Assembly (NCBI RefSeq): GCF_011040495.1
Contig: NZ_CP049037.1
Location: 2,728,001-2,792,000 of the forward strand
Length of the DNA stretch: 64,000 nt
From: Pseudohalocynthiibacter aestuariivivens
Lineage (GTDB): Bacteria > Pseudomonadota > Alphaproteobacteria > Rhodobacterales > Rhodobacteraceae
Direction: 5' to 3'
Shown one piece after another: positions 44,421-54,022 of the stretch. The notes beneath the pieces were generated by a model. That model did not search any database. It was not told the DNA's origin and saw nothing but the letters and a program-made list of their open reading frames with translations. Numbering within the stretch: position 1 is the first letter of the stretch; every line of letters starts with the position of its first letter. Position numbers and translations under genes: made by a program.

Positions 44421-47009
44421 TCAGAACCGGTCGAGCAGGCGTTGCAGATAATCGCGTTCCACTTCGGGACGGTCTCCCTGACCGGACCGGCGGCGGATTT
44501 CGTCCAGAAGCTCGCGGGCGCGACGATAGACATCCTCACCCTGCAACAGGCTGTCCTGCGTGCCCGCCTGATCCCCCTGACCGGCGATGCGCCCCAACGG
44601 GTCGGATTGCTGTGCGCCATCGGCACCACGCGCCTGCCCCTGACCGCCCTGGTTGTTGCGGTTCGCCTCGGCCATCGCTTCGCCGAGGTTGCGCATACCC
44701 TCGCGCAGCGCGTCCATTGCGGCAGATTGCTGATCGATCGCTTCGGCGAGGTCATTCTGGCGCAGTGCGTCCTCGGCACCGTCCATCGCGCGGCCCGCAC
44801 GGTCAAGCGCATCGCGCGCCGCATCGCCGCCCTCGGAGCCCTGACCGGGCAGGTTGCCGCGCTGGCGTTCCAACTCGCGGCGCAGCGCCTCTTGCCGGTC
44901 GGCCAACGCGCCTGATCCGGTTTGTGCGTCGCCTTGCTCCTGACCTTGCTGCTCACCCTGACCGCTGCCCTGACCGCCCTGACCCTCGTGGCTCTGGCCA
45001 CGGCCTTCGCCGCCGTTGCGGCCTTCGTTATTCTGGCTTTCGCCGGCCTGCGCGCCGGGATTGAACTGTTCCTGCAGATCGCGGAATGCCTGATCCGACA
45101 GCCCTTGTTGCTGGCGCAGGGTATCGGCCAGCCCCTCCATCGCCTGCTGGCCCTCTGAATCGCCTTGCCCGCGCTGGCCTTCGGTCACGCGCAGGTTCTC
45201 CATCATTTCCTGAAATTCCTGCAACGCCTGCTGCGCCTCGGCCATGCGCCCCTCATTCATCAGTTCCTGAATGCGGTCCATCATGTCCTGCAAGTCCTGC
45301 TGGCTGAGTTGCATCGCGTTCTGGTCGCCCTGATCAGGCTGATCGGCGTCATTTTCGCGCTGGGCCTGTTGCGATTTCTGGCGCAGGTAATCCTGCGTGG
45401 CATCGCGCAATTCCTGCATCAGCCGCGCGATGTCCTCTTCGCTGGCGCCGTTTTTCATCGCTTCGCTAAGGCGTTCCTGCGCCTGACGCATCCGTTCCAG
45501 CGCGTCGCCGATATCGCCATCCTCCAGCAGCAAGGCCAGTTCCCACATCGCCGCCGTGATTTCGTCGCGCGCCTCTGGTGTCAGCGCGTCATGGCGCACC
45601 AGCGTTTCTAGCCGACGCAGGATCACCCGCAACCGCAGATAGGCGGTTTCAGAGCGAAACAGCCCGCCCTCAGGCCGGTGCGATACGGCACGCAGAATCT
45701 GGGTCACATCGCGTGCGTTATGGCGCGACCACAGCAGCGATTGCCGCTGTTCGATCACCGCCGCCGCGAGCGGGTCAAAGAACCGGCGCGCGGGCAGGGC
45801 CATTGGCACAGGCGCGCTGCTGCCGATCTGCTCGCGCGCATCCGTCACCTGCAGTTCCAGCGTCACCGGCAGATGTGCCCAGGCATGTTCTGACAGGTTC
45901 TCGATCAGGGCCTCGGTAAAATCATCCCGCCCTCCGGTGATCGGCATCGGCAGTTCCAGCACGATCGCCTCACGCGGCTCCGGGTCGGTGGCCAGACCGT
46001 AGCGCCGTTTCACCCGGTCAGGATCCAACCGAAAGATCGCGGTGCCGCCTGTCACGCCGTAATCGTCGCGGGCGTGAAACGGCTGACGCATCTGGCCGTC
46101 AAACGTCGTGCGTTTGCCCTCATCGATCAGCGTGACATCCGGCGCCGCATCGGGCAGGGCCGTGATTGTCCAGCTGCGCCCACCGGCACCGTCGATGGTC
46201 AATGTCCCGCTCTGCGTGACGTCGAAATCCTGCGCAGGATCCGTTGCATTGCCAATACCCGTGGTCCGCCCCGAGACGGTTTCAGAGGCGCTGAGCGCAC
46301 CCAGCGCACCATAGAGGCGCAGGGTGATACGGCTGCCGACGGGAACGTTGATGCGGTCCTTCTGATCCGACAGATACAGGCTTGGCAGGCCGGTATATCG
46401 TGGCGGCTCGACCCAGCCTTCCCAAGTCGGGCCCGCGGCAGCGGGTTGTGCATGCCCCGGCCCAATCAATGGAATCGTACTGACCCGCCAGGCCGATCCG
46501 AAACACAGTGCGGCCACCAGACCCAGCAGTGCGATATAACGCAGGCCAAACGGGTCGCGGTCAGAGATGCGTAAGTCCGGCGCGATGGTGTGCGCGTGAC
46601 TGGCTGCCTTGGCCATTCGTGCCAAATGCGCGCGCCACAGCGCCTCGGATGCGGCATCGCCGCTGCCGATGGCCTGCCGGTCGCCCAAGGCGGCCAGCGG
46701 ACGTTCGGCCAATGCGCTGTCCATCCGCGCCACGGCCTCGGCCCGGCGTGGCCAGGCAAAGCGCCGGACGCCCAGCACCGCAAAGACCACTGCGCCAATG
46801 GCGGCCCCGATCAGGGCCGCGCCCACCAGTTCGACCATCGCCCAGTCGTGAAACCCCAGCATCAGCGCCGCCGCCACCGCCGCAATCAGTGTCCAGAGCG
46901 GCCAAAACGCCTGTACCAGACGTTCTGCCAGAAGCCCCGCCCACGTCAGGGTGAGCGGCGCGCGCAATCGCGCCAGCGCATCGTTCAGGAGGGGGGTGCG
47001 TTCCGCCAT
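44421..47009 (-). CDS. DUF4175 / TIGR02302 family membrane protein
   Basis: The 862-residue protein begins with membrane segments ('LVQAFWPLWTLIAAVAAALML', 'LVGAALIGAAIGAVVFAVLG' and one near residue 160), then has a long periplasmic-type domain and, in the last 300 residues, a Gln/Gly/Glu-rich low-complexity tract ('QGGQGSGQGEQQGQEQGD' and similar). I chose the ATG at 47009, where the family's conserved opening starts. Function unknown; the envelope is the likely site. It is followed on its upstream side by lysA in the same direction. Confidence 0.85.
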   Translation of the reverse strand: MAERTPLLNDALARLRAPLTLTWAGLLAERLVQAFWPLWTLIAAVAAALMLGFHDWAMVELVGAALIGAAIGAVVFAVLGVRRFAWPRRAEAVARMDSALAERPLAALGDRQAIGSGDAASEALWRAHLARMAKAASHAHTIAPDLRISDRDPFGLRYIALLGLVAALCFGSAWRVSTIPLIGPGHAQPAAAGPTWEGWVEPPRYTGLPSLYLSDQKDRINVPVGSRITLRLYGALGALSASETVSGRTTGIGNATDPAQDFDVTQSGTLTIDGAGGRSWTITALPDAAPDVTLIDEGKRTTFDGQMRQPFHARDDYGVTGGTAIFRLDPDRVKRRYGLATDPEPREAIVLELPMPITGGRDDFTEALIENLSEHAWAHLPVTLELQVTDAREQIGSSAPVPMALPARRFFDPLAAAVIEQRQSLLWSRHNARDVTQILRAVSHRPEGGLFRSETAYLRLRVILRRLETLVRHDALTPEARDEITAAMWELALLLEDGDIGDALERMRQAQERLSEAMKNGASEEDIARLMQELRDATQDYLRQKSQQAQRENDADQPDQGDQNAMQLSQQDLQDMMDRIQELMNEGRMAEAQQALQEFQEMMENLRVTEGQRGQGDSEGQQAMEGLADTLRQQQGLSDQAFRDLQEQFNPGAQAGESQNNEGRNGGEGRGQSHEGQGGQGSGQGEQQGQEQGDAQTGSGALADRQEALRRELERQRGNLPGQGSEGGDAARDALDRAGRAMDGAEDALRQNDLAEAIDQQSAAMDALREGMRNLGEAMAEANRNNQGGQGQARGADGAQQSDPLGRIAGQGDQAGTQDSLLQGEDVYRRARELLDEIRRRSGQGDRPEVERDYLQRLLDRF

Positions 47010-47055
47010 GTATCTGTTCGGCCACCTTTCCGGCAGGGCCTTGCGCATTGGCGCG

Positions 47056-48321
47056 CTATAGCCATTCGGGGATGGTATCGCGATTTATCATTTCGTCAAA
47101 GGTCGGACGTGCCCGGATGACGGCGAATTGATGCTCATGCACCAGCACCTCGGGGATCATCGGGCGGGTGTTGTATTCGCTCGACATGACAGCACCGTAG
47201 GCCCCCGCACTGCGGAACGCCACCAGATCGCCCGCGACCAAAGGCGGCATCATGCGCTGCTTGGCGAAGGTATCACCGCTCTCGCAGACCGGGCCGACGA
47301 TGTCATAGGGCTGTTGCGCGGTGCCGGCCTCTGGTTCGATCACCGGGACAATATCATGCCATGCGTCATACATGGCCGGGCGGATCAGGTCATTCATCGC
47401 CGCATCAAGGATCAGAAAATCGCGCCCCTCGCCGGATTTCACATAGATCACCTCGCTGACCAGCAGCCCGGCATTGCCCGCCACCAGACGCCCCGGCTCG
47501 ATCTCGATCTCGCAGCCCAGATGGCCCAGCGTGTCGCGGATCAGCGCACCGTATTCCGTCGGCAGTGGCGGGGCACTGTTCGACCGCGTATAGGGAATGC
47601 CCAGACCGCCGCCCAGATCCAGCCGCCGGATGTCATGGCCATCGGCGCGCAATGTCTCGGTCAGTTCCGCGACCTTGGCGTAGGCCAGCGCAAAGGGGGC
47701 CAACTCGGTCAGTTGGCTGCCGATATGCACGTCGATCCCGATCACGTCCAACCCCGGCAGCGCCGCCGCCTGCGCATAGACCGCGCGGGCGCGGGCAATC
47801 GGGATGCCGAACTTGTTCTCGGATTTGCCGGTGGCGATCTTGGCGTGAGTCTTGGCATCCACGTCCGGGTTCACCCGCACCGTGATCGGCGCACGCACGC
47901 CCAGATCCAGCGCCACAGCGTTCAGCGCGATCATCTCTGGCTCGCTCTCGACGTTGAACTGCCGGATGCCACCTTCCAGCGCCAGCCGCATCTCGTCTGT
48001 CGTCTTGCCGATACCAGAGAACACGATGCGCTCGCCGGGCACGCCCGCCGCCTTGGCGCGCAGGTATTCGCCGCCTGATACCACATCCATCCCCGCGCCC
48101 AATGCTGCCAGCGTTTTCAGGATCGCCTGATTGCTGGCGGCCTTCATGGCGTAGCACACCAGATGGTCCATCCCCTCCAGCGCCTCGTCAAACAACCGGT
48201 AATGTCGCTCCAGCGTGGCGGTCGAATAGACGTAGAACGGCGTGCCGACACTGGCCGCGATCTCGGCCAGCGGCACGTCTTCGGCATAGAGCGCGCCATC
48301 GCGGTATAGAAAATGATCCAT
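47056..48321 (-). CDS. lysA: Diaminopimelate decarboxylase
   Basis: The 421-residue PLP enzyme makes lysine from meso-diaminopimelate. The PLP lysine is Lys60 ('VCYAMKAASN'), and 'LDLGGGLGIPY', 'EPGRLVAGNAGLL' and 'GPVCESGDTFAK' (active-site Cys) follow. It probably shares a transcript with the DUF4175 gene, which starts 46 bases downstream. Confidence 0.95.
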   Translation of the reverse strand: MDHFLYRDGALYAEDVPLAEIAASVGTPFYVYSTATLERHYRLFDEALEGMDHLVCYAMKAASNQAILKTLAALGAGMDVVSGGEYLRAKAAGVPGERIVFSGIGKTTDEMRLALEGGIRQFNVESEPEMIALNAVALDLGVRAPITVRVNPDVDAKTHAKIATGKSENKFGIPIARARAVYAQAAALPGLDVIGIDVHIGSQLTELAPFALAYAKVAELTETLRADGHDIRRLDLGGGLGIPYTRSNSAPPLPTEYGALIRDTLGHLGCEIEIEPGRLVAGNAGLLVSEVIYVKSGEGRDFLILDAAMNDLIRPAMYDAWHDIVPVIEPEAGTAQQPYDIVGPVCESGDTFAKQRMMPPLVAGDLVAFRSAGAYGAVMSSEYNTRPMIPEVLVHEHQFAVIRARPTFDEMINRDTIPEWL

Positions 48322-48395
48322 AGTGAAAATCCAGTTGTTCCGTTGGCGTCATATCAGAGAAATGGCCTGCTGCAACAACCGCCCCGCATTTCGCC

Positions 48396-50408
48396 TTACG
48401 CAGCCAGCCCGCGCCCCTTCAGCAGCGCCGCAGGTCCGGGCATCTGACCGCGAAACGCCAGATAGAGCGCCTCGGCATCCGCTGACCCACCGCGCGACAG
48501 GATGTGCCGCTCCAGCGCCGCCGCGCGTTCAGCGTCGAACGGTCCCCCAGCCTCCTCGAACGCGGCAAAGGCATCGGCATCCATCACTTCGGACCACATA
48601 TAGCTGTAATAGCCCGCCGAATATCCATCACCCGCGAACACATGCGCGAATTGCGGCGTCGCATGGCGCATGGTGATCGCAGGGGGCATGCCGATATGGG
48701 CCAGAACGTCAGCCTGCCGCGCCATCGGATCGGCGGGCGGCGCGCCCTCGTGGAACGCCAGATCGACCAATGCCGATCCCAGATATTCGACTGTCTGGAA
48801 CCCCATGTCGAATGTCGCCGCCTTCAGCACCTTGTCCAGCAGTGCCTGTGGCATTGCCGCACCGGTGTCGGCATGGGTCGCGAACTCGGCCAGCACTTCG
48901 GGCACTTCCAGCCAATGCTCATATAGCTGGCTGGGCAACTCGACGAAATCGCGCGCGACCGACGTGCCGCTGACGCTCTCGTATCGCACATCCGACAGCA
49001 TCTGGTGCAACGCATGACCGAACTCGTGGAACAACGTGCGCGCGTCATCATAGCTCAGCAATGCCGGGTCATCCTTGGCAAAGTTGCACACGTTGATCAC
49101 CACCGGCGCCTGCACCTCGGGGAATTTGGCCTGCCCGCGCATCGCCGAACACCACGCCCCCGACCGCTTTGATCCGCGCGCGAAGTAATCGCCGACAAAC
49201 ACTGCCACATGATCGCCCCCGCGTGTCACCTCCCACGCGCGGCAATCGGCATGATACAGCGGCACGTCCAGCGCCCGGAATTCCAGCCCGAACAGACGGT
49301 TGGCGCAGGCGAACGCCGCCTCGATCATCCGGTCCAGTTGCAGATAGGGCTTCACCTCGCTCTCATCCAGATCATGCTCGGCCTGCCGCCGCTTCTCCGC
49401 GTAATAGCGCCAGTCCCACGGCTCTAGCGGGCCGTTGACCCCATCCGCCTGCATCATTTGCGTCAGCGTGTCCGCATCGGCCAGCGCCTGTGCGCGGGCA
49501 GGGGCCCAGACCTGCATCAGCAGATCGCGCACCGCCTGCGGTGTCTTGGCCATCTCGGTTTCCAGCTTGAAATCGGCAAAACTGTCATAACCCAACAGCT
49601 CCGCCCGCTCGGCGCGCAGCGCCAGCGTCTCGGCGGCAATTTCACGATTGTCTGTCTCACCGCCATTCGCCCCGCGCGCCGCCCATGCCGCAAAGGCGCG
49701 GCGGCGCAGATCACGTCGGTCGGAAAACTGCAAAAACGGCACGATCAGCGACCGCGACAGCGTGATCACCGGACAATCCAGCCCCTTTTCAGCCCCCACC
49801 GCGCGCGCCGACCGGACCAGAAAATCAGGCAAACCGCCCAGATCATCCTCGCCCAGTTCCATCTGCCACGCGGCCTCATCCGCCAGCAGGTTCTGGGTGA
49901 ACGCCGTGCCCAGTTCCGCCAGCCGCGCCATGACCTCGCGCATTCGCGCATCCGCGTCCCCGGTCAGCGCCGCACCGGCACGGCGAAATCCGCGATGGGT
50001 CAGCATCAGCACGCGGGCCTGCTCGGGCGTCAGGTCCAGCGTCTCGCGCGCTTCCCACAGCGTCTCGATCCGCGCAAAGAGCGCTTTGTTGCCACTGACC
50101 CACGATGAATAGGCCGCCAGCTTGGGCGAGAATTCGCGTTGCAACGCCTGCCGCGCCGGATTGCTATCGGCCCCGGCAAGGGTGAAAAACACTGACAATA
50201 CCTTGTCCAACGCCGCACCGGACGCCTCCAGCGCCTCGATGGTGTTTGCAAATGTCGGCGCCGCGTCTGCGTCGGCAATCGCCGTGATCTCTGCCCGCGC
50301 CGCGCTCAGCGCCGCGTCAAAGGCTGGCGCGAAATGATCATCCTCGATCTCGGCGAACGGCGCCAACTCATAGGGTCCGGTCCAGTCACGCAGCAGCGGG
50401 TTCGTCAT
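48396..50408 (-). CDS. M3 family oligopeptidase
   Basis: The 670-residue cytoplasmic zinc peptidase has the HEFGH motif near residue 460 ('LFHEFGHALHQML') and the C-terminal 'FAGDGYSAGYYSYMWSEVMD', typical of oligopeptidase A and peptidyl-dipeptidase Dcp. It should degrade short peptides. I chose the ATG at 50408, which has AAGGAG 5 bases upstream and overlaps the moeB stop (ATGA). Confidence 0.92.
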   Translation of the reverse strand: MTNPLLRDWTGPYELAPFAEIEDDHFAPAFDAALSAARAEITAIADADAAPTFANTIEALEASGAALDKVLSVFFTLAGADSNPARQALQREFSPKLAAYSSWVSGNKALFARIETLWEARETLDLTPEQARVLMLTHRGFRRAGAALTGDADARMREVMARLAELGTAFTQNLLADEAAWQMELGEDDLGGLPDFLVRSARAVGAEKGLDCPVITLSRSLIVPFLQFSDRRDLRRRAFAAWAARGANGGETDNREIAAETLALRAERAELLGYDSFADFKLETEMAKTPQAVRDLLMQVWAPARAQALADADTLTQMMQADGVNGPLEPWDWRYYAEKRRQAEHDLDESEVKPYLQLDRMIEAAFACANRLFGLEFRALDVPLYHADCRAWEVTRGGDHVAVFVGDYFARGSKRSGAWCSAMRGQAKFPEVQAPVVINVCNFAKDDPALLSYDDARTLFHEFGHALHQMLSDVRYESVSGTSVARDFVELPSQLYEHWLEVPEVLAEFATHADTGAAMPQALLDKVLKAATFDMGFQTVEYLGSALVDLAFHEGAPPADPMARQADVLAHIGMPPAITMRHATPQFAHVFAGDGYSAGYYSYMWSEVMDADAFAAFEEAGGPFDAERAAALERHILSRGGSADAEALYLAFRGQMPGPAALLKGRGLAA

Positions 50409-51466
50409 GTCGTCTCCTTCTCGCCGGTCCGGCGATTTCCACAAACCGGGCAGTCGTCGCGCGGTGTCAGTTTGAACTTGCGCGCATCGGCATATAGCGC
50501 GTCATAAATCAGCATCTCGCCCCGCAGCGGCGCCCCGGCTCCGGTGATCAGCTTGATCGCTTCACCGGCCATCATCGCCCCGATCACACCGGGCAGCGCC
50601 CCCATCACACCCGCCTCGGCACAGGACGGTGCCAGATGGGCCTCGGGGGCCTTGGCGAACACGCATTCGTAGCAGGGCGCGCCCTGCGCCGGGTCAAACA
50701 CAGCGATCTGCCCCTCCCATTGCGATAACGCGCCCGAAACCAATGGCTTGCCCAGCCCGGCGGCCACGCGGTTGGCCAGATAGCGGGTTTCAAAATTGTC
50801 CACGCCTTCCAGTACGATGTCGTAATCGGCGATCAGATCGGCAGCGATCTCCTCGGTCAGCCGCCGCTGATAGGGCCGCACCGTCACATGCGGGTTCTGC
50901 GCGGCGATGGCCGTGGCCGCCGATTGCACCTTGGGCAGACCGATCGCTGCATCAGGATGGATCACCTGCCGTTGCAGGTTCGACGCATCCACCACGTCAT
51001 CGTCAATGACACCGATGGTGCCAACTCCGGCCGCCGCCAGATATAGCATCGCAGGCGATCCCAGCCCGCCGGCCCCGATCACCAGAACCCGCGCCGCCTT
51101 CAGCTTCTTCTGTCCCGGTCCACCGACTTCGCGCAGCACGATATGACGCGCATACCGCTCCAGCTCCGCATCCGAAAAACTGCCGGTTTGCTGCGGCACC
51201 GGCGCGCGCTGCCCGGACCGCGCCCGCAACCAGCCCAGCACCCGGCCATAGCCCAGCCCCAACGCCGCGACACCGCCCAGCAGCAACCACGGCGCGGCGC
51301 TGCCGCCCGTCGCCAACCGCAGTGCATGATCGTCGGGCAGCAACAGATGCAGCACCACAACCCCAATCCAGAGACAGGCAATCATCCCCCAGCGCACCCG
51401 CGCAGGCGTGCCCAGCAGAGCACCCAGCGCCCAAAGTGCTGCGGCCAGACCCAGAACCAGCAGCAT
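50405..51466 (-). CDS. moeB: Molybdopterin-synthase adenylyltransferase with N-terminal membrane helices
   Basis: The 353-residue protein carries a ThiF/MoeB domain from about residue 95: 'LVIGAGGLGSPAMLYLAAAG' for ATP binding, 'DDDVVDASNLQRQVIH', and the zinc pairs 'CYEC' and 'CPVC'. It adenylates the C-terminus of MoaD or ThiS. The first 90 residues form three hydrophobic helices, absent from E. coli MoeB, so it should be membrane bound. It overlaps dut and the peptidase gene on either side. Confidence 0.88.
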   Translation of the reverse strand: MLLVLGLAAALWALGALLGTPARVRWGMIACLWIGVVVLHLLLPDDHALRLATGGSAAPWLLLGGVAALGLGYGRVLGWLRARSGQRAPVPQQTGSFSDAELERYARHIVLREVGGPGQKKLKAARVLVIGAGGLGSPAMLYLAAAGVGTIGVIDDDVVDASNLQRQVIHPDAAIGLPKVQSAATAIAAQNPHVTVRPYQRRLTEEIAADLIADYDIVLEGVDNFETRYLANRVAAGLGKPLVSGALSQWEGQIAVFDPAQGAPCYECVFAKAPEAHLAPSCAEAGVMGALPGVIGAMMAGEAIKLITGAGAPLRGEMLIYDALYADARKFKLTPRDDCPVCGNRRTGEKETT

Positions 51467-51927
51467 CAGCCCGCGCCTGTCGAGCCAAAGCCACCCGCCC
51501 CGCGCGCAGTGTCATCCAGATCCGCCACCAGATCGAACTGCGCCTGCACCACCGGGGCCACCACCATCTGCGCAATCCGCGCGCCATGGGCTATGTGAAA
51601 CGCCGCATCGCCCGCATTCATCACGATCACCCCCAACGGCCCGCGATAATCGCTGTCGATGGTGCCGGGGCTGTTGGGTAACGTGATCCCATGCTTCAGC
51701 GCCAGACCCGACCGCGGCCGGATCTGCACCTCGTACCCCTCCGGGATCGCCAGCCGCAGCCCCGTGGGCACCAAGGCCCGCGCACCGGGCTCCAGCGTCA
51801 CACCGTCGCGCGCCTCTGCGGCAAAATTCGCCCGCAGATCAGCCCCCGCCGCCCCGGCACTGGCATAGAAGGGCAGTCCCATTTCCCGGTCCGCCCCATC
51901 GTCCCAGACAACAGATACGCACACCAT
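51466..51927 (-). CDS. dut: dUTP diphosphatase
   Basis: The 153-residue trimeric enzyme splits dUTP to dUMP. The five motifs are seen: 'AGADLRA', '[12 protein letters not shown]', '[14 protein letters not shown]', 'GARIAQMVV' and the C-terminal '[10 protein letters not shown]'. I chose the ATG at 51927, which has AAAGG 7 bases upstream; an ATG five codons earlier is possible. The stop shares bases with the moeB start (ATGA). Confidence 0.95.
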   Translation of the reverse strand: MVCVSVVWDDGADREMGLPFYASAGAAGADLRANFAAEARDGVTLEPGARALVPTGLRLAIPEGYEVQIRPRSGLALKHGITLPNSPGTIDSDYRGPLGVIVMNAGDAAFHIAHGARIAQMVVAPVVQAQFDLVADLDDTARGAGGFGSTGAG

Positions 51928-51963
51928 CCCCTGTCCTTTCATCTTTCCAGAAATACCTAAATC

Positions 51964-53157
51964 CTACGCCAGCGCCTTTGCGATCTGCTCGGCCAGACGC
52001 GCTGCAACCTGCGCCTTGCCCATACGCGGCCACGCCTCGGCCCCCTCCGCGTCGATCACGGTCACGGCGTTCTCGGTCCCGCCCATGATGCCGGTCGCGG
52101 CGCTCACGTCATTCGCCACGATCCAGTCACAACCCTTGCGCGCCCGCTTGGCCGTGGCGTTTTCCACCACATCATCGGTCTCGGCGGCAAAGCCCACGAC
52201 CAGCGCAGGGCGCCCGGCCTCCATCTGCGCCACCGTCGCCAGAATGTCAGGGTTCTCGGCGAACTCCAGCACCGGCAACCCGCCCTTGGTCTTTTTCATC
52301 TTTGACGTGGCCGCGCTGGCCATACGCCAATCTGCAACTGCCGCGGCAAAGACCGCCACATCCACCGGCAGCGCCGCCTCGACTGCCTCCAGCATCTCCT
52401 GCGCGGTCTGCACGGCGATCACCTCCACCCCGCCGGGCGGTGGCACATCCGCCGGGCCGGTGACGAACACCACCTCGGCCCCCAAGGCCGCCAGCGCACG
52501 GGCCAGCGCGGTCCCCTGCGCACCGGACGACCGGTTGGCGATATAGCGCACCGGATCAATCGGCTCATGCGTCGGCCCGGACGTGACCAGCACCCGTTTG
52601 CCGCGCAGCGGCCCGTCCGCCAGCGCCGCCTCGATCGCGGCCACGATCTCCATCGGTTCCGCCATGCGGCCCGGTCCATGCTCGCCGCAGGCCATATCGC
52701 CCGCGTTCGGCCCGACGAACCCGATGCCATCCCCCTGCAACACACCGATATTGCGCTGCGTGGCGGCGTGTTCCCACATCCGCACATTCATCGCCGGTGC
52801 GATCAGCACAGGCGTGTCGGTGGCCAACAACAACGTCGAAGCCAGATCATCCGCATGCCCCTGCGCCATCTTGGCCATCAGGTCTGCCGTGGCTGGTGCG
52901 ACCACGATCAGATCGGCACTGCGGCTCAACTCGATATGCCCCATCTCGGCCTCTGCCGTCAGATTGAACAACTCCTGAAACACCTTGCGCCCGGCCAGCG
53001 CCGACACTGACAATGGCGTGACGAACTCCGCCCCGGCCCGTGTCACAACCGGCGTCACTGACGCACCGCGTTCGCGCAGCCGCCGGATCAGGTCCAGCGA
53101 TTTGAACGCGGCAATCCCGCCGCCGATAATCAATAGAATGTGTTTAGAGGCCAGCAT
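51964..53157 (-). CDS. coaBC: Bifunctional phosphopantothenoylcysteine decarboxylase / phosphopantothenate-cysteine ligase
   Basis: The 397-residue protein makes 4'-phosphopantetheine for coenzyme A. The N-terminal CoaC half is a flavoprotein with 'GGGIAAFKSLDLIRRLRERG', 'GHIELSRSADLIVVAPATA' and 'APAMNVRMWEH'. The C-terminal CoaB half has 'VTSGPTHEPIDPVRYIANRSSG'. AAGGA lies 8 bases upstream of the ATG. It leads the overlapping dut-moeB-peptidase unit. Confidence 0.95.
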   Translation of the reverse strand: MLASKHILLIIGGGIAAFKSLDLIRRLRERGASVTPVVTRAGAEFVTPLSVSALAGRKVFQELFNLTAEAEMGHIELSRSADLIVVAPATADLMAKMAQGHADDLASTLLLATDTPVLIAPAMNVRMWEHAATQRNIGVLQGDGIGFVGPNAGDMACGEHGPGRMAEPMEIVAAIEAALADGPLRGKRVLVTSGPTHEPIDPVRYIANRSSGAQGTALARALAALGAEVVFVTGPADVPPPGGVEVIAVQTAQEMLEAVEAALPVDVAVFAAAVADWRMASAATSKMKKTKGGLPVLEFAENPDILATVAQMEAGRPALVVGFAAETDDVVENATAKRARKGCDWIVANDVSAATGIMGGTENAVTVIDAEGAEAWPRMGKAQVAARLAEQIAKALA

Positions 53158-53257
53158 CGGCAACGTCCTTGTGGATACCGGTCAGAGACTATGCGCCCCC
53201 CCCGTCAGAGACAAGGGCACGCACCGCCCCGCAACAACCACGCAGCAGCCATGCCGA

Positions 53258-54022
53258 TCACCGAAACGCGGCGCAGTTATCCTCGCGCGCGGGTGCGGGT
53301 GCATCCGTCACCCGGTCAAACACGCCGTCGGGTGGCACCCCGTCCTCGCCCTGACCCAGCGCCACGATGCCCAGCGTCGGCGCCGCCCGCGCGATCAGCG
53401 CCGTGGCCCCCCAGTCACGCCGCGCATGACCATTGCCGGTAATCACCACCACCGGCCCGCCGGTATCGCGCCATGCCTGCAACGCGGCCCGCGCCAATGA
53501 CGCGTCGCGCAGCCGCTGGATGGCCACCATATCGGGCAGCATGTCTGCGGGCAGCGCGTCGCAATGCGCTTCCATCTGCAACGCTTCGCGCGCGGTCTGT
53601 TCCTCTGCGGGCAGCGGCTGGGTCAGCCCGTAGTCATCCGCCTGCCCGCCAAATACCATCGCGATGTCGCCCGCCATCGCGGCCCGCGCCATCGCCCTTG
53701 GCACGCCTGCGCCATAGACCGGAACCGCAGGTGCAGCGGCAAATATCGGGTAATACAGTCCGAAGTCAGGCCAGCCACTCTCGGACCAGCCCAATGCCTC
53801 CTCCAGCGCCGCCCGGTCGTCGCGCAAGGCAGGTAATGCCGCGCGTGACTGATCCGGCGTCAGCATCTCGAATACCAACGCCGCCGGCGCGATCTCGGTG
53901 GTCATTTCGGCTTGGGTCTGGTGGTGATCGGGGTTGTCGTGCACTTCGCCCAACACCCAGATATCCTGCGCAACAGCAGGCATCGCAGCCAGAACAACAA
54001 CAATTGCGATACGAAGAATCAT
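53258..54022 (-). CDS. ChaN family periplasmic protein
   Basis: The 254-residue product has a signal peptide ('ILRIAIVVVLAAMPAVAQ') and the ChaN/DUF399 features 'WVLGEVHDNPDHH', 'RAMARAAMAGDIAMVFG' and 'VVVITGNGHARRDWG'. Members of this family bind haem or iron. There is no lipobox cysteine. It overlaps the rpoH stop (ATGA), so it is co-transcribed with it. Confidence 0.8.
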   Translation of the reverse strand: MILRIAIVVVLAAMPAVAQDIWVLGEVHDNPDHHQTQAEMTTEIAPAALVFEMLTPDQSRAALPALRDDRAALEEALGWSESGWPDFGLYYPIFAAAPAVPVYGAGVPRAMARAAMAGDIAMVFGGQADDYGLTQPLPAEEQTAREALQMEAHCDALPADMLPDMVAIQRLRDASLARAALQAWRDTGGPVVVITGNGHARRDWGATALIARAAPTLGIVALGQGEDGVPPDGVFDRVTDAPAPAREDNCAAFR

